Assembly (NCBI RefSeq): GCF_020387415.1
Contig: NZ_JAGWCB010000007.1
Coordinates: 434,001-498,000, forward strand
Direction: 5' to 3'
Source: Ideonella benzenivorans
Lineage (GTDB): Bacteria > Pseudomonadota > Gammaproteobacteria > Burkholderiales > Burkholderiaceae_C
DNA length: 64,000 nucleotides
The notes beneath the pieces were generated by a model, which worked only from the letters and a program-made list of their open reading frames with translations, searched no databases and was not told the origin of the DNA. Shown piece by piece: positions 8,412 through 16,321 of the stretch (its first letter is position 1; the number at the start of each line of letters is the position of its first letter). A program made the translations under genes and the position numbers.

Positions 8412-11400
8412 ACGTCCTGCTGATTTCCCAGTGTGACAAGCGCGCCCTGACCGAGACCCGCCGCATCCTGGATCAGTTTGCCGAGCGGCGCGGTGACCGC
8501 ACCTGGCAGACCCCCATCACCCAGGACGGCCTGGACACCCTGCGGCGCCTGCTGCGCAAGACCGCACGGAAGAACACCGCCGTCGCCTGCCACTGGATCC
8601 GCGGCATCGATCACTCGGAATTGCTGTGGGTGGTCGGCGACCGACGCCGTTTCAACGAGCAAGGTGCGGTCCCCACCAACAGCACCCGACGCAACGTGCT
8701 GCGCAGCGCCGACGAAGACCAGTGGCACAGCGGCGAGCTGATCCGCCTGCTGACCGACATGGCGGGCCTGCTGCACGACCTGGGCAAGGCCATCGACGCC
8801 TTCCAGGCCCGCCTGAAGGGCCAGCTGGAAGGCACCAACCTCATCCGCCACGAGTGGGTCTCACTGCGCCTGCTGGAGGCCTTCGTCGGCAGGGACGACG
8901 ATGCGACCTGGCTGGCCCGGCTGGCCACCCCCGGCCCCGAGGACGATGCCCGCTGGCTGCGGGAATTGCGCTGCGATGGCCTTCAGGGCGGCTTCGATTC
9001 GCCCTTCAAGACCCTGCAGAACGCGCCTCTGGCGATGGCCCTGGGCTGGTTGGTGGTCACCCACCACCGCCTGCCGGTGCTGCCCCAGGGCAAGGGCCAG
9101 GGCGACGGGTTTCAGATGTCGCGTCTGCGTGGCCTGCTCACGCAGGTGCAGCCGGCCTGGAATGAACAGGCCTTTGACCGCGCTGAACCTGCCGACTTCG
9201 CCCCCTACTGGCGCTTCCCACATGGCCTGCCGGTCCGCAGCGAGGCCTGGCGCCGCCGGGCCAGCCGCATCGCGCGCCGACTGCTGGAGTGGCGGGGCCG
9301 ACAGCCCACCGGCCCGACTGCGGAGGCACTGCTGAACAACCCCTTCGTGATGCATCTGAGCCGGCTCAGCCTGATGCTGGCCGATCACCACTACTCCCGC
9401 CTCCAGGGCGACAGCGCCGAGCGGGTGAGCGGGGACGCCCACCATCCCTTGTGGGCCAACACCTTGGCCGGCGGTGGCCCCAACCAACGGCTCGACGAGC
9501 ACCTGCTGGGCGTGGCCCAGCATGGCGCAGAGGTGGCGCGCTTTCTGCCTCGGCTGGCTCAGCACCTGCCCCGTCTGGGGGCCCACAAAACGCTCAGACA
9601 GCGCACACGCGATGAACGCTATCGCTGGCAGGACAAGTCGGCCGAGCTGGCGGCCGGCCTGCGCGAGCGTGCGGAGCAGCAGGGCGCCTTCCTCGTCAAC
9701 ATGGCCTCCACCGGTTGCGGCAAGACCCTGGCCAACGCCCGCATCATGTATGCACTGGCCGATCCCTCCCAGGGCCTGCGCTGTGCCTTTGCGCTGGGCC
9801 TGCGCACGCTGACACTGCAAACCGGCCAGTCCTTTCGCGCCCTGCTCGGTCTGGGGGACGACGACCTGGCCATCCGCGTCGGGGGCTCGGCCAGTCGGGC
9901 CCTGTTCGAGTTTCACGAGGCGCAAGCCGAGGCGCTGGGGTCGGCCTCGGGGCAGGCGCTGTTGGAGGAAGACGGCCACGTGCTGTACGAGGGCGCCACC
10001 GATCAGCACCCGCTGCTGCGTCGGGCTGTGGCCGACCCGGAGGTCAGCAAGCTGCTGTTGGCACCGCTGTTGGTCTGCACCATCGACCATCTCACCCCGG
10101 CCACCGAGAGCCAGCGGGGTGGGCGGCAGATCGCCCCCATGCTGCGCCTGATGAGCGGGGACCTGGTGCTGGACGAGCCCGACGACTTCGACCTGGACGA
10201 CTTGCCGGCCCTCACGCGCCTGGTTCATTGGGCGGGTCTGTTGGGGGCCCGGGTGCTGCTGTCTTCGGCCACGCTGCCGCCAGCGTTGATCCAGGGCCTG
10301 TTCGAGGCCTACCGCGCTGGCCGCCACCATTTCCAGCGCAATTGCAGCGCCCGCCCTGGAGGCGCCGATGCCCCACCGGTGGTTTGCTGCGCCTGGGTGG
10401 ACGAGTTCGACCAGCAAGCCCTGGACTGCCCAGACCCGGCCCAGTTTGCCCAGGCCCATGCCCAATTCGCCCTGCGCCGCCAGGCCGCGTTGGCCAAGCT
10501 GGCTGCCCAGCCCCGCCGCCGTGCCGCACTGCTGCCGGCCCCCGTTCCGTCCCCACCGGGCGCCAAAGACCTGCCCGCCTTGGCGGCCGCCTGGGCCCCG
10601 GCGCTGCTGGCCGCCGCGGTCAGCCTGCACCAGAAGCACCACAGCGTGGACCCCGTCAGTGGGCATCGGGTCAGCTTCGGCCTGATTCGGATGGCCAACA
10701 TCGAGCCCCTGTTCGAGGTGGCTCTGGCCCTGTTCCGCCAACCGGTACCGCCAGGCTGCCGGGTGCATTTGTGCGTCTACCACTCGCGCCACCCGCTGCT
10801 GGTGCGCTCGGCCATCGAACGGCAACTTGACCGCACCCTGGCTCGGCAGGACCCATCGGCCGTGTTCTCGCTGCCGGACATCCGCCAGCGGCTGGATGCG
10901 GCGCCCGAGCCCGACCAGCTCTTCATCGTGCTCGGCTCACCGGTGACCGAAGTGGGCCGGGACCACGACTACGACTGGGCGTTGGTGGAACCCTCGTCCA
11001 TGCGCTCGCTGATCCAGTTGGCCGGCCGCGTGCGTCGGCACCGCCCTGAGCCGGTGGACAGCGCCAACGTGCTCGTTTTTGACCACAACCTGCGCCACTT
11101 CCGCGAACCCGGCCGGGCGGCCTTCTGCAAGCCCGGGTTTGAGACCGACGAGCCGGCCTTCCACCTGACCACCCACGATCTGCACACCTTGCTCCGCCCC
11201 GAGGAACTGGCTGCCATCGATGCCCGTCCCCGCATCGTGCCGCCCGCAGAACTGCAGGTCCAGCAGCGCCTGGTGGATCTGGAGCATGCCCGGTTGCGCC
11301 AGCGCATGCTGCCCAGCACCGTGCCCACGTCTGCGCCTGCCCGAGGCTTGATGAGCCGTGCCCGCAGCCAGGCAGCGGCCACGCCCCCGATGCCCGAACT

Positions 11401-11824
11401 CAACGCCAGCACCTGGTGGCACGCTGCCCCGCAGGACGCCACGCTCACCGCTGTGCTGCAACGCGCGCAACCCTTTCGTCAGGAGCCATACCCGCCTGAC
11501 GTGACCTTGGCGCTGCTGCCGGACGAAGACGCAGACGATGTCTTGCTGCACCGGGTGATGGAGGGCGCCAAGCGCGGGCAGAGCCTCTATGTGCCCATCG
11601 ACCGCTCGCTGCACCATCGCGTGCCGAACGAAGCTGTGCGAGGCGACCGCATCGAGGCCTGGGGTACGACCGACTACCTCAGTGCACTGGCTGAGTTGGC
11701 CCGTGCGTTGGATCAGCCCCTCGATCGGTGCGCCAAACGGTTTGGCACGGTAGCCGTGCCTGACAGCACCGATGGGTGGCGCTACCACCCTGCACTTGGC
11801 TTTGCAAAGAAGCGCTCCGAGTGA
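8408..11824 (+). CDS. cas2-3: Cas2-Cas3 fusion nuclease-helicase, subtype I-F
   Basis: The protein has 1138 residues and is the fusion that defines subtype I-F. The first ~95 residues are a Cas2 domain (MNVLLISQCD, RNTAVACHWI). An HD nuclease follows, with HDLGKAIDAF at residues 123-132. The superfamily 2 helicase has Walker A TGCGKT at about 435-440, the motif II equivalent LDEPDDFD near 587, SSATLPP (motif III), and QLAGRVRRHR (motif VI) near 870. It is recruited to target-bound Csy complex to unwind and cut DNA, and with Cas1 it also performs adaptation. All main motifs are intact. It is translationally coupled to cas1 and followed by a GC-rich hairpin. Confidence 0.96.
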   Translation: MNVLLISQCDKRALTETRRILDQFAERRGDRTWQTPITQDGLDTLRRLLRKTARKNTAVACHWIRGIDHSELLWVVGDRRRFNEQGAVPTNSTRRNVLRSADEDQWHSGELIRLLTDMAGLLHDLGKAIDAFQARLKGQLEGTNLIRHEWVSLRLLEAFVGRDDDATWLARLATPGPEDDARWLRELRCDGLQGGFDSPFKTLQNAPLAMALGWLVVTHHRLPVLPQGKGQGDGFQMSRLRGLLTQVQPAWNEQAFDRAEPADFAPYWRFPHGLPVRSEAWRRRASRIARRLLEWRGRQPTGPTAEALLNNPFVMHLSRLSLMLADHHYSRLQGDSAERVSGDAHHPLWANTLAGGGPNQRLDEHLLGVAQHGAEVARFLPRLAQHLPRLGAHKTLRQRTRDERYRWQDKSAELAAGLRERAEQQGAFLVNMASTGCGKTLANARIMYALADPSQGLRCAFALGLRTLTLQTGQSFRALLGLGDDDLAIRVGGSASRALFEFHEAQAEALGSASGQALLEEDGHVLYEGATDQHPLLRRAVADPEVSKLLLAPLLVCTIDHLTPATESQRGGRQIAPMLRLMSGDLVLDEPDDFDLDDLPALTRLVHWAGLLGARVLLSSATLPPALIQGLFEAYRAGRHHFQRNCSARPGGADAPPVVCCAWVDEFDQQALDCPDPAQFAQAHAQFALRRQAALAKLAAQPRRRAALLPAPVPSPPGAKDLPALAAAWAPALLAAAVSLHQKHHSVDPVSGHRVSFGLIRMANIEPLFEVALALFRQPVPPGCRVHLCVYHSRHPLLVRSAIERQLDRTLARQDPSAVFSLPDIRQRLDAAPEPDQLFIVLGSPVTEVGRDHDYDWALVEPSSMRSLIQLAGRVRRHRPEPVDSANVLVFDHNLRHFREPGRAAFCKPGFETDEPAFHLTTHDLHTLLRPEELAAIDARPRIVPPAELQVQQRLVDLEHARLRQRMLPSTVPTSAPARGLMSRARSQAAATPPMPELNASTWWHAAPQDATLTAVLQRAQPFRQEPYPPDVTLALLPDEDADDVLLHRVMEGAKRGQSLYVPIDRSLHHRVPNEAVRGDRIEAWGTTDYLSALAELARALDQPLDRCAKRFGTVAVPDSTDGWRYHPALGFAKKRSE

Positions 11825-11827
11825 AGA

Positions 11828-11852
11828 GGGCCGACACCTAAGGTGCCGGCCC
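11828..11852. terminator. GC-rich hairpin after cas2-3
   Basis: GGGCCGACACC and GGTGCCGGCCC form an 11-bp stem with one mismatch around the loop TAA, starting 3 bp after the cas2-3 stop. No T-run follows on either strand, so termination would be weak or factor-dependent. It could end both the cas1-cas2-3 transcript and the minus-strand guide RNA that abuts it at 11853. Confidence 0.45.
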
Positions 11853-11927
11853 GCTGCCTGTACGGCAGTGAAGTGCGACTTCGGTAGACCAATGGTCGCT
11901 TTTCTGAGCTGCCTAGCGGCAGTGGGC
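11853..11927 (-). ncRNA. Degenerate CRISPR mini-array encoding a putative regulatory guide RNA (CreA/CreR-like)
   Basis: Read on the minus strand, 11927-11901 is a 27-nt degenerate copy of the array repeat: the hairpin arms CTGCC/GGCAG and the whole 5' handle CTCAGAAA are kept, the loop is shortened to GCTA and the first bases read GCCCA instead of GTTCA. A 27-nt spacer-like segment (11900-11874) follows. Then 11873-11853 is a second partial repeat, with intact CTGCC/GGCAG arms, loop GTACA, and the last seven bases lost. Cas6f could therefore process it and Csy proteins could load a guide shorter than the normal 32 nt. Spacer positions 2-13 match 12103-12092 (see that entry). Repeat-spacer-repeat remnants beside cas genes that regulate cas or toxin genes are known as CreA or CreR RNAs in several systems. 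Function here is inferred. Confidence 0.75.
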
Positions 11928-11939
11928 TGAGCTTACCGT

Positions 11940-11968
11940 ATGATCTGACGCAATGACTCCTGCTGCAA
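11940..11968 (-). promoter_or_regulatory. Candidate minus-strand promoter for the mini-array guide
   Basis: On the minus strand TTGCAG (11968-11963), a 17-bp spacer and GATCAT (11945-11940) form a weak sigma-70-like promoter (3/6 and 4/6 matches). Transcription would begin near 11933, six bases before the first degenerate repeat, giving a ~100-nt RNA that ends near the hairpin at 11828-11852. The spacing is suggestive; the hexamers alone are not decisive. Confidence 0.35.
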
Positions 11969-11994
11969 AACTTCTGAAGATCTATGTTCGCTGG

Positions 11995-12023
11995 TTGATA
12001 AATGAATCTATCGGCGATACATT
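11995..12023 (+). promoter_or_regulatory. Candidate plus-strand promoter upstream of the short ORF and csy1
   Basis: TTGATA at 11995-12000 (5/6 to TTGACA), a 17-bp spacer, and TACATT at 12018-12023 (4/6 to TATAAT) make the best sigma-70 match in the gap. The predicted start near 12030 coincides with the 5' edge of the 14-bp hairpin. The promoter would transcribe the 12-codon ORF and, if the terminator at 12192-12219 is passed, the csy operon. Confidence 0.5.
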
Positions 12024-12026
12024 GGT

Positions 12027-12060
12027 GAACGCGCAGGGTGTTCCACCACCCTGCGCGTTC
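12027..12060 (+). promoter_or_regulatory. Perfect 14-bp hairpin at the predicted 5' end of the leader RNA
   Basis: GAACGCGCAGGGTG (12027-12040) and its exact complement CACCCTGCGCGTTC (12047-12060) flank a 6-nt loop TTCCAC. No T-run follows, so this is not a standard terminator. At a predicted 5' end such a stem commonly protects RNA from decay, as in stable small RNAs. It could also be a protein-binding site. Confidence 0.55.
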
Positions 12061-12091
12061 GGAGCAACGCCATCGGTTTGAAGAGCCAGGC

Positions 12092-12103
12092 ACCAATGGT
12101 CGC
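12092..12103 (-). promoter_or_regulatory. Putative target site of the mini-array guide
   Basis: The minus strand here reads GCGACCATTGGT, identical to positions 2-13 of the spacer-like guide at 11900-11874, which is the seed side next to the CTCAGAAA handle. Guide position 1 mismatches. The minus-strand bases before the site are TCC then TT: the I-F PAM dinucleotide CC is present but shifted by one base from the ideal place, so binding strength is uncertain. A Csy complex here would sit between the 11995 promoter and the Shine-Dalgarno at 12117 and could act as a roadblock. Confidence 0.55.
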
Positions 12104-12125
12104 AAGGATGTCGACCAAGGAGGGT

Positions 12126-12164
12126 ATGAACGTGAGTAGCACTCACCAGACCATAAGAGTCTGA
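12126..12164 (+). CDS. 12-codon leader ORF or CreT-like toxin ORF
   Basis: ATG 12126 to TGA 12162-12164 encodes MNVSSTHQTIRV. A near-perfect Shine-Dalgarno AAGGAGG lies at 12117-12123. The in-frame GTG at 12132 has better (8-bp) spacing and would give ten residues. Codons 10-11 are ATA-AGA, two codons that are very rare in GC-rich genomes. An 8-bp hairpin (AGTGCAGC/GCTGCACT, 12164-12183) overlaps the stop and an intrinsic terminator follows at 12192. Strong initiation, tiny ORF and tandem rare codons match the tRNA-sequestering design of CreT toxins. The same anatomy also fits an attenuator leader peptide. It could be untranslated. Confidence 0.45.
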   Translation: MNVSSTHQTIRV

Positions 12165-12191
12165 GTGCAGCTTCCGCTGCACTTCCAAAGC

Positions 12192-12219
12192 ATCCCCGGG
12201 GCATTGCCCTGGGGATTTT
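12192..12219 (+). terminator. Intrinsic terminator between the short ORF and csy1
   Basis: ATCCCCGGGGC (12192-12202), loop ATT, and GCCCTGGGGAT (12206-12216) form an 11-bp stem with one G-U pair, followed by TTTT (12216-12219). This is a good rho-independent terminator 39 bp before csy1 ATG. The upstream hairpin 12164-12183 is close enough to form an alternating structure set, so read-through into csy1 could be controlled. Confidence 0.8.
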
Positions 12220-12258
12220 AGGCACGGTCTTGTGCCATCAATTAACTCAGGGAAATTC

Positions 12259-13539
12259 ATGTCTACGCACCTCAACGGGCGTCAGGCAGAGCTTCGTTCG
12301 CTGGTTCAGGGCTTCTTGTCCGAACGACTGAACTCCAAGCTGGAAAAGCTCGCTGAAGACGACCCCAAGCGCGCCGAGTTGCAGGCGCAGTACCAACCCG
12401 CCGTTTGGCTGGAAGACGCGGCCCGCCGCGTCGGGCAGATCCAGGCGGTCACCCACTCGCTCAAGCCCATCCACCCGGACGCCAAGGGCAGCAGCCTGTA
12501 CCGTGAGCCCAGCGCGCTGCCGCCGCTGGATGAAATGGGCAGTCACGCCTTGGGAGACGCGTTTGACGCTGACGTGGTGGGCAATGCCGCCGCGTTGGAT
12601 GTCTACAAGTTCCTGAAGCTGATGCACCAGGGCCAAAGCCTGTTGAGCCTGGCGACACAAGGCGACGCGGATCTGGGCGCGGCGCTCAGTGAGGACACCG
12701 CCCAAGCCGCGGGTTGGATGGCGGCGTTTGCAGGCCTGTCCGAAGCACGGGGCCGCCTCAGCTCGCACACGCTGGCCAAGCAGCTCTATTGGCCTGTGGG
12801 CGACGATCCGCATGACGATGCGGGCTACCACCTGCTGGCGCCGCTGTACCCCACCTCGCTGGTGCAACGGGTCTACCAGACGCTGCAAGACGACCGCTTC
12901 GGCGAGGAAGCCAAGGCCGCCCGCGAGGCCCGCAAAGCGGGGCATTGGCACGCGCGGCCTGTGCGCGAGTACCCCCACCTGGCCATTCAGAAGCTGGGCG
13001 GCACCAAACCCCAGAACATCAGCCAGCTCAACAGCGAGCGCCGAGGCGACAACCTGCTGCTGGCCTCGCTGCCGCCGGTGTGGCGTTCGGCAGAGGTCCG
13101 CCCCGTGTTGGGCACGGTCTCGCTGTTCAAGGTCTTTCGCCACCGGCCAGAAGCCCGCCGGCTGACCCAACTGCTGCGCCGCTTCCTGGAGGGCGATCCT
13201 GCGAGCAACCTGGCCACGCGCACCCAACGCGACGAGTGGGTGGAGGCGCTGCTGGAAGAGCTGATGCTGTTCACCGCCGAGCAGCAGACCTTGGAGCCTG
13301 GTTGGACGGCAGAGCCGCGGTGCGAGCTGCCCGCCTCTCACCGCGCCTGGTTGGACCCCGAGGGCGTGGCCACGGCCGATCCCGTGCCTGATCTGATGGA
13401 TGCCCTGGCACAGGACTTTGCCAACTGGCTCAACCACGAGCTGCGTGACCCGCTGCCCATGGGTGACCCCGAGTATCTGCATTGGCGCAAGCAGGCCCGC
13501 GAGCTGTTCACGGCCATGGAGCGGGAGGGCGTGCTGTGA
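12259..13539 (+). CDS. csy1: Csy1 (Cas8f), large subunit of the type I-F Csy complex
   Basis: The protein has 426 residues, close to the 434 of the Pseudomonas protein. With Csy2 it forms the crRNA 5'-handle-bound tail and recognises the CC PAM. Family features include an N-terminal helical segment with LSERLNSKLEKL, NLNSERRGDNLLLASLPPVW-like text (SQLNSERRGDNLLLASLPP) and a helical C-terminus. ATG 12259 follows AGGGAA at 12249; an upstream in-frame GTG at 12232 lacks such a site and lies by the terminator. Its stop overlaps the csy2 GTG start (GTGA). Transcription probably depends on a promoter or read-through in the unusual 434-bp leader region. Confidence 0.94.
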   Translation: MSTHLNGRQAELRSLVQGFLSERLNSKLEKLAEDDPKRAELQAQYQPAVWLEDAARRVGQIQAVTHSLKPIHPDAKGSSLYREPSALPPLDEMGSHALGDAFDADVVGNAAALDVYKFLKLMHQGQSLLSLATQGDADLGAALSEDTAQAAGWMAAFAGLSEARGRLSSHTLAKQLYWPVGDDPHDDAGYHLLAPLYPTSLVQRVYQTLQDDRFGEEAKAAREARKAGHWHARPVREYPHLAIQKLGGTKPQNISQLNSERRGDNLLLASLPPVWRSAEVRPVLGTVSLFKVFRHRPEARRLTQLLRRFLEGDPASNLATRTQRDEWVEALLEELMLFTAEQQTLEPGWTAEPRCELPASHRAWLDPEGVATADPVPDLMDALAQDFANWLNHELRDPLPMGDPEYLHWRKQARELFTAMEREGVL

Positions 13540-14561
13540 GCCAACCCCATCTGCCCCACCGCGGCATGCTGCTGCTGCCGCGCATCCGGGTGCAAAACGC
13601 CAATGCCATTTCCAGCCCGCTCACCTGGGGTTTCCCGGCCATCACCGCCTTCACCGGCCTGATGACCGCGCTGGAGCGCCGGCTGGGCCCGCAAGCGGGC
13701 ATCAACCTGCTGGGCGTCGGCGTGGTGTGCCATGGCTTCGAGGCCCAGGTGACGACGGACGGCTACACGCGGGCCTTCCGTCTCACCCGCAACCCCGTGC
13801 TTCAGGACGGCAGCACCGCGGCCATCGTGGAGGAAGGGCGCGTCCATCTGGACATCAGCCTCGTCTTCGAGGTGCGACTGGGGGATGCGCTGCTGGGCGA
13901 TGCCGAGCGCGAGGCCCTGGCCGGGCACATTGCGCAGACGTTGGGCAGCATGCGCCTGGCAGGTGGCAGCGTGATGCCGCCGCTGCCCTCCAGCCCGCGT
14001 CGCCCGCAGCGAGCCCTGCTGGCCCTGGTGCCCGACGACCCCCAGGAACAGCGCGAACAGTTCCGCCGCCTGGCACGGCGTCTGATGCCGGGCTTTGCAT
14101 TGATCTCGCGCGACGACCTGCTGCAGCAGAGGTTGGCCGAGCTGCGCACCCACGATGCCCGGGCCGGCACGCTGGACGCCTGGCTGGATCTGGCCCGCTG
14201 GACCAGCCGGGCCGTTGCGGCCCCCACCGCGGACGCCCAGGCAGGGGACACGCCGGACGACCACGCTGCCTGGGTGACCGACCCGCGCCCTGGTTGGATC
14301 GTGCCCATCCCCGTGGGCTTCACTGCGCTCTCGCCGCTGTTGCCGGCCGGCAGCGTGGCCAATGCGCGGGACATGGTCACGCCTTTTCGATTCGTCGAGA
14401 CCGTGTGGTCCATCGGCCAATGGATCAGCCCGCACAGGCTGCAGCGCCTCAGCGAACTGATCTGGCAAAGCGGACACGACCACGACCCGGCGCAGCCTAG
14501 TGACCAGGGCTTGTACCGCTGCTTTATTGACCCCCAGGCCACCGCGGCCACCCCCTACTGA
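13536..14561 (+). CDS. csy2: Csy2 (Cas5f), type I-F Csy complex subunit
   Basis: GTG 13536 gives 341 residues, similar to the usual ~330. The start overlaps the csy1 stop by GTGA, and the N-terminus ([20 protein letters not shown] then [16 protein letters not shown]) is characteristic of Csy2. It caps the 5' handle of the crRNA together with Csy1 and helps read the PAM. The C-terminal half keeps [19 protein letters not shown], another family block. It is followed by a 17-bp gap to csy3. Confidence 0.94.
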   Translation: MSQPHLPHRGMLLLPRIRVQNANAISSPLTWGFPAITAFTGLMTALERRLGPQAGINLLGVGVVCHGFEAQVTTDGYTRAFRLTRNPVLQDGSTAAIVEEGRVHLDISLVFEVRLGDALLGDAEREALAGHIAQTLGSMRLAGGSVMPPLPSSPRRPQRALLALVPDDPQEQREQFRRLARRLMPGFALISRDDLLQQRLAELRTHDARAGTLDAWLDLARWTSRAVAAPTADAQAGDTPDDHAAWVTDPRPGWIVPIPVGFTALSPLLPAGSVANARDMVTPFRFVETVWSIGQWISPHRLQRLSELIWQSGHDHDPAQPSDQGLYRCFIDPQATAATPY

Positions 14562-14578
14562 CTTTCAGGGAGAACACC

Positions 14579-15619
14579 ATGGCAACCAAGGAAACCACCC
14601 TCAAGACCGCTTCCGTGCTCGCCTTCGAGCGCAAGCTGGACCCCTCTGACGCACAGTTCTTCGCGGGCCCCTGGGACACCCGCCAGACCAGCGCGGACTG
14701 GGGCCCCGTCACGATCAACGAGAAGTCCGTGCGCGGCACCATCTCCAACCGGCTCAAGACCAAGGACCAGGACCCGGCCAAGCTGGATGCCGCCATCGAG
14801 AACCCCAACCTGCAAACGGTGGATGTGGCGGCTCTGCCCGCCAATGCCGACACGCTGAAGGTCAGCTTCACCTTGCGTGTGCTGGGCGGCACGGGCACAC
14901 CGTCTGCCTGCAACAACGCCGATTACCAGGCCAAGCTATTGAGCACGGTGAAGGGCTATGTCGATGCACAGGGTTTCACCGAGCTGGCCCGTCGCTACGC
15001 CTGCAACCTGGCCAACGCGCGCTTCCTGTGGCGCAACCGTGTGGGGGCGGAGCAGGTGGAGGTCCACATCGCCCATCTGGTGCAAGGCCAGGCGGCCCGC
15101 ACCTGGGTGTTCGATGCCCTGAGCCTGCCGCTGCGCGACTTCACGGCACCGGCAACAGCTGAATCGGAGCTGGGCGCCTTGGCCGCGCTGATCGCCCAGG
15201 GGCTGGCTGGCAGCAGCCATGTGCTGCTGCAGGTCACTGCCTTTGCCCGCCTGGGGGCCGCGCAGGAGGTCTACCCCTCGCAGGAACTCATTCTGGACAA
15301 GGGCAACAGCAAGAAGAGCAAGACGCTGTACCACGTGCTGGGCGTGGCCGGCATCCACTCCCAGAAGCTGGGCAATGCGCTGCGCACCATCGACACCTGG
15401 CACCCCGACGTGGCCGAACTGGGGCCGATTGCCGTCGAACCCTATGGTTCGGTGACCACGTTGGGCAAGGCCTGCCGCAAGCCGACCGACAAGCTGGACT
15501 TCTACAACCTGCTGGACGGCTGGCTGCTCAAGGACAAGGTGCCGCCAATGGAACAGCAGCACTTCGTGATGGCCACGCTGATCCGCGGCGGTGTGTTCGG
15601 CGACGCGGGCAAGGAGTGA
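14579..15619 (+). CDS. csy3: Csy3 (Cas7f), backbone subunit of the type I-F Csy complex
   Basis: The protein has 346 residues (Pseudomonas Csy3 has 342). Six copies normally coat the 32-nt spacer part of the crRNA. Family blocks include [16 protein letters not shown] near the N-terminus, [43 protein letters not shown], and the C-terminal [24 protein letters not shown] 14579 has AGGGAG nearby upstream. The gene sits in the fixed order csy1-2-3-cas6f. Confidence 0.96.
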   Translation: MATKETTLKTASVLAFERKLDPSDAQFFAGPWDTRQTSADWGPVTINEKSVRGTISNRLKTKDQDPAKLDAAIENPNLQTVDVAALPANADTLKVSFTLRVLGGTGTPSACNNADYQAKLLSTVKGYVDAQGFTELARRYACNLANARFLWRNRVGAEQVEVHIAHLVQGQAARTWVFDALSLPLRDFTAPATAESELGALAALIAQGLAGSSHVLLQVTAFARLGAAQEVYPSQELILDKGNSKKSKTLYHVLGVAGIHSQKLGNALRTIDTWHPDVAELGPIAVEPYGSVTTLGKACRKPTDKLDFYNLLDGWLLKDKVPPMEQQHFVMATLIRGGVFGDAGKE

Positions 15620-15626
15620 GCCGGCC

Positions 15627-16190
15627 ATGCACCACTACATCGACATCCATCTGCGGCCAGACCCGGAGTTTGCGCCGCACCAGTTGATGGCCGCGCTCTT
15701 TGCCAAGCTGCACCGTTGGCTGGCGCTGACGCAGAGCCAACACATCGCGGTGAGCTTTCCCGGCTATGGGGAGTCGCCCGCCACCCTGGGCTCCACCCTG
15801 CGGATGATGGGCCCGACGACTGAGCTGACGCGGCTGATGGAACACGACTGGCTTCAAGGCATGCACGACCACGTGGATGTGCGGCCCCTGGCCCCCGTGC
15901 CTGCGCAAGCCCTCCAACGCACCCTGCGCCGTGTGCAGGCCAAGAGCAGCCCTGAGCGCCTGCGGCGGCGCCAGATGCGCCGACACCACCTGACGCCGGA
16001 ACAGGCCCAGGAACGGGTGCCTGACAGCTGCGCAGAGACCTTGAGGTTGCCCTTCCTGACCTTGGCCAGCGCCAGCACCGGCCAGCGCTTCAAGCTCTTC
16101 CTGCGGCTGGGGCCACCCTGCGACGCCACACAGGCCGGCAACTTCAACAGCTACGGCCTGAGCAGCACCGCAACCATTCCGTGGTTCTGA
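15627..16190 (+). CDS. cas6f: Cas6f (Csy4) crRNA-processing endoribonuclease
   Basis: The protein has 187 residues, exactly the length of the Pseudomonas enzyme. Key residues line up by number: catalytic His29, Arg102 and Gln104 (RRVQ) for recognition of the stem base, Ser148 and Tyr176 in the active site, and Phe155 stacking on the RNA. The arginine-rich helix spans about 101-122 (RRVQAKSSPERLRRRQMRRH). It cuts each repeat at the 3' base of the CTGCC/GGCAG hairpin to leave the CTCAGAAA handle. All parts are intact, so array and mini-array transcripts should both be processable. ATG 15627 begins 7 bp after the csy3 stop. Confidence 0.97.
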   Translation: MHHYIDIHLRPDPEFAPHQLMAALFAKLHRWLALTQSQHIAVSFPGYGESPATLGSTLRMMGPTTELTRLMEHDWLQGMHDHVDVRPLAPVPAQALQRTLRRVQAKSSPERLRRRQMRRHHLTPEQAQERVPDSCAETLRLPFLTLASASTGQRFKLFLRLGPPCDATQAGNFNSYGLSSTATIPWF

Positions 16191-16321
16191 CCCTTTTTTC
16201 TGAAGAGGAGTGCAAGTCATTGGAAATCAGTCACTTGCACGACGATCCACCACAAGGGTCAGGGAGCCTCTTGGGGTAGAAAGGCTTTGCACGATAGTCA
16301 CTTAGGCCCAGGGGCGGCCTA
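16191..16321 (+). promoter_or_regulatory. CRISPR leader with IHF consensus site
   Basis: This 131-bp region lies between cas6f and the first repeat, where I-F leaders lie. AATCAGTCACTTG at 16225-16237 fits the IHF consensus WATCARNNNNTTR; IHF bending of the leader is required for I-F spacer integration. An 8-bp inverted repeat GTGCAAGT/ACTTGCAC (16210-16240) surrounds it, and the motif AGTCACTT recurs at 16297-16304, 18 bp before repeat 1. The pre-crRNA promoter should also be here but no clear hexamers stand out. Confidence 0.7.

Noticed and set aside
11782-12225. 147-codon minus-strand frame covering the cas2-3/csy1 gap
   Set aside because: It runs through the repeat remnants, the hairpins and the terminator, has no recognisable domain, and its composition looks like read-through.
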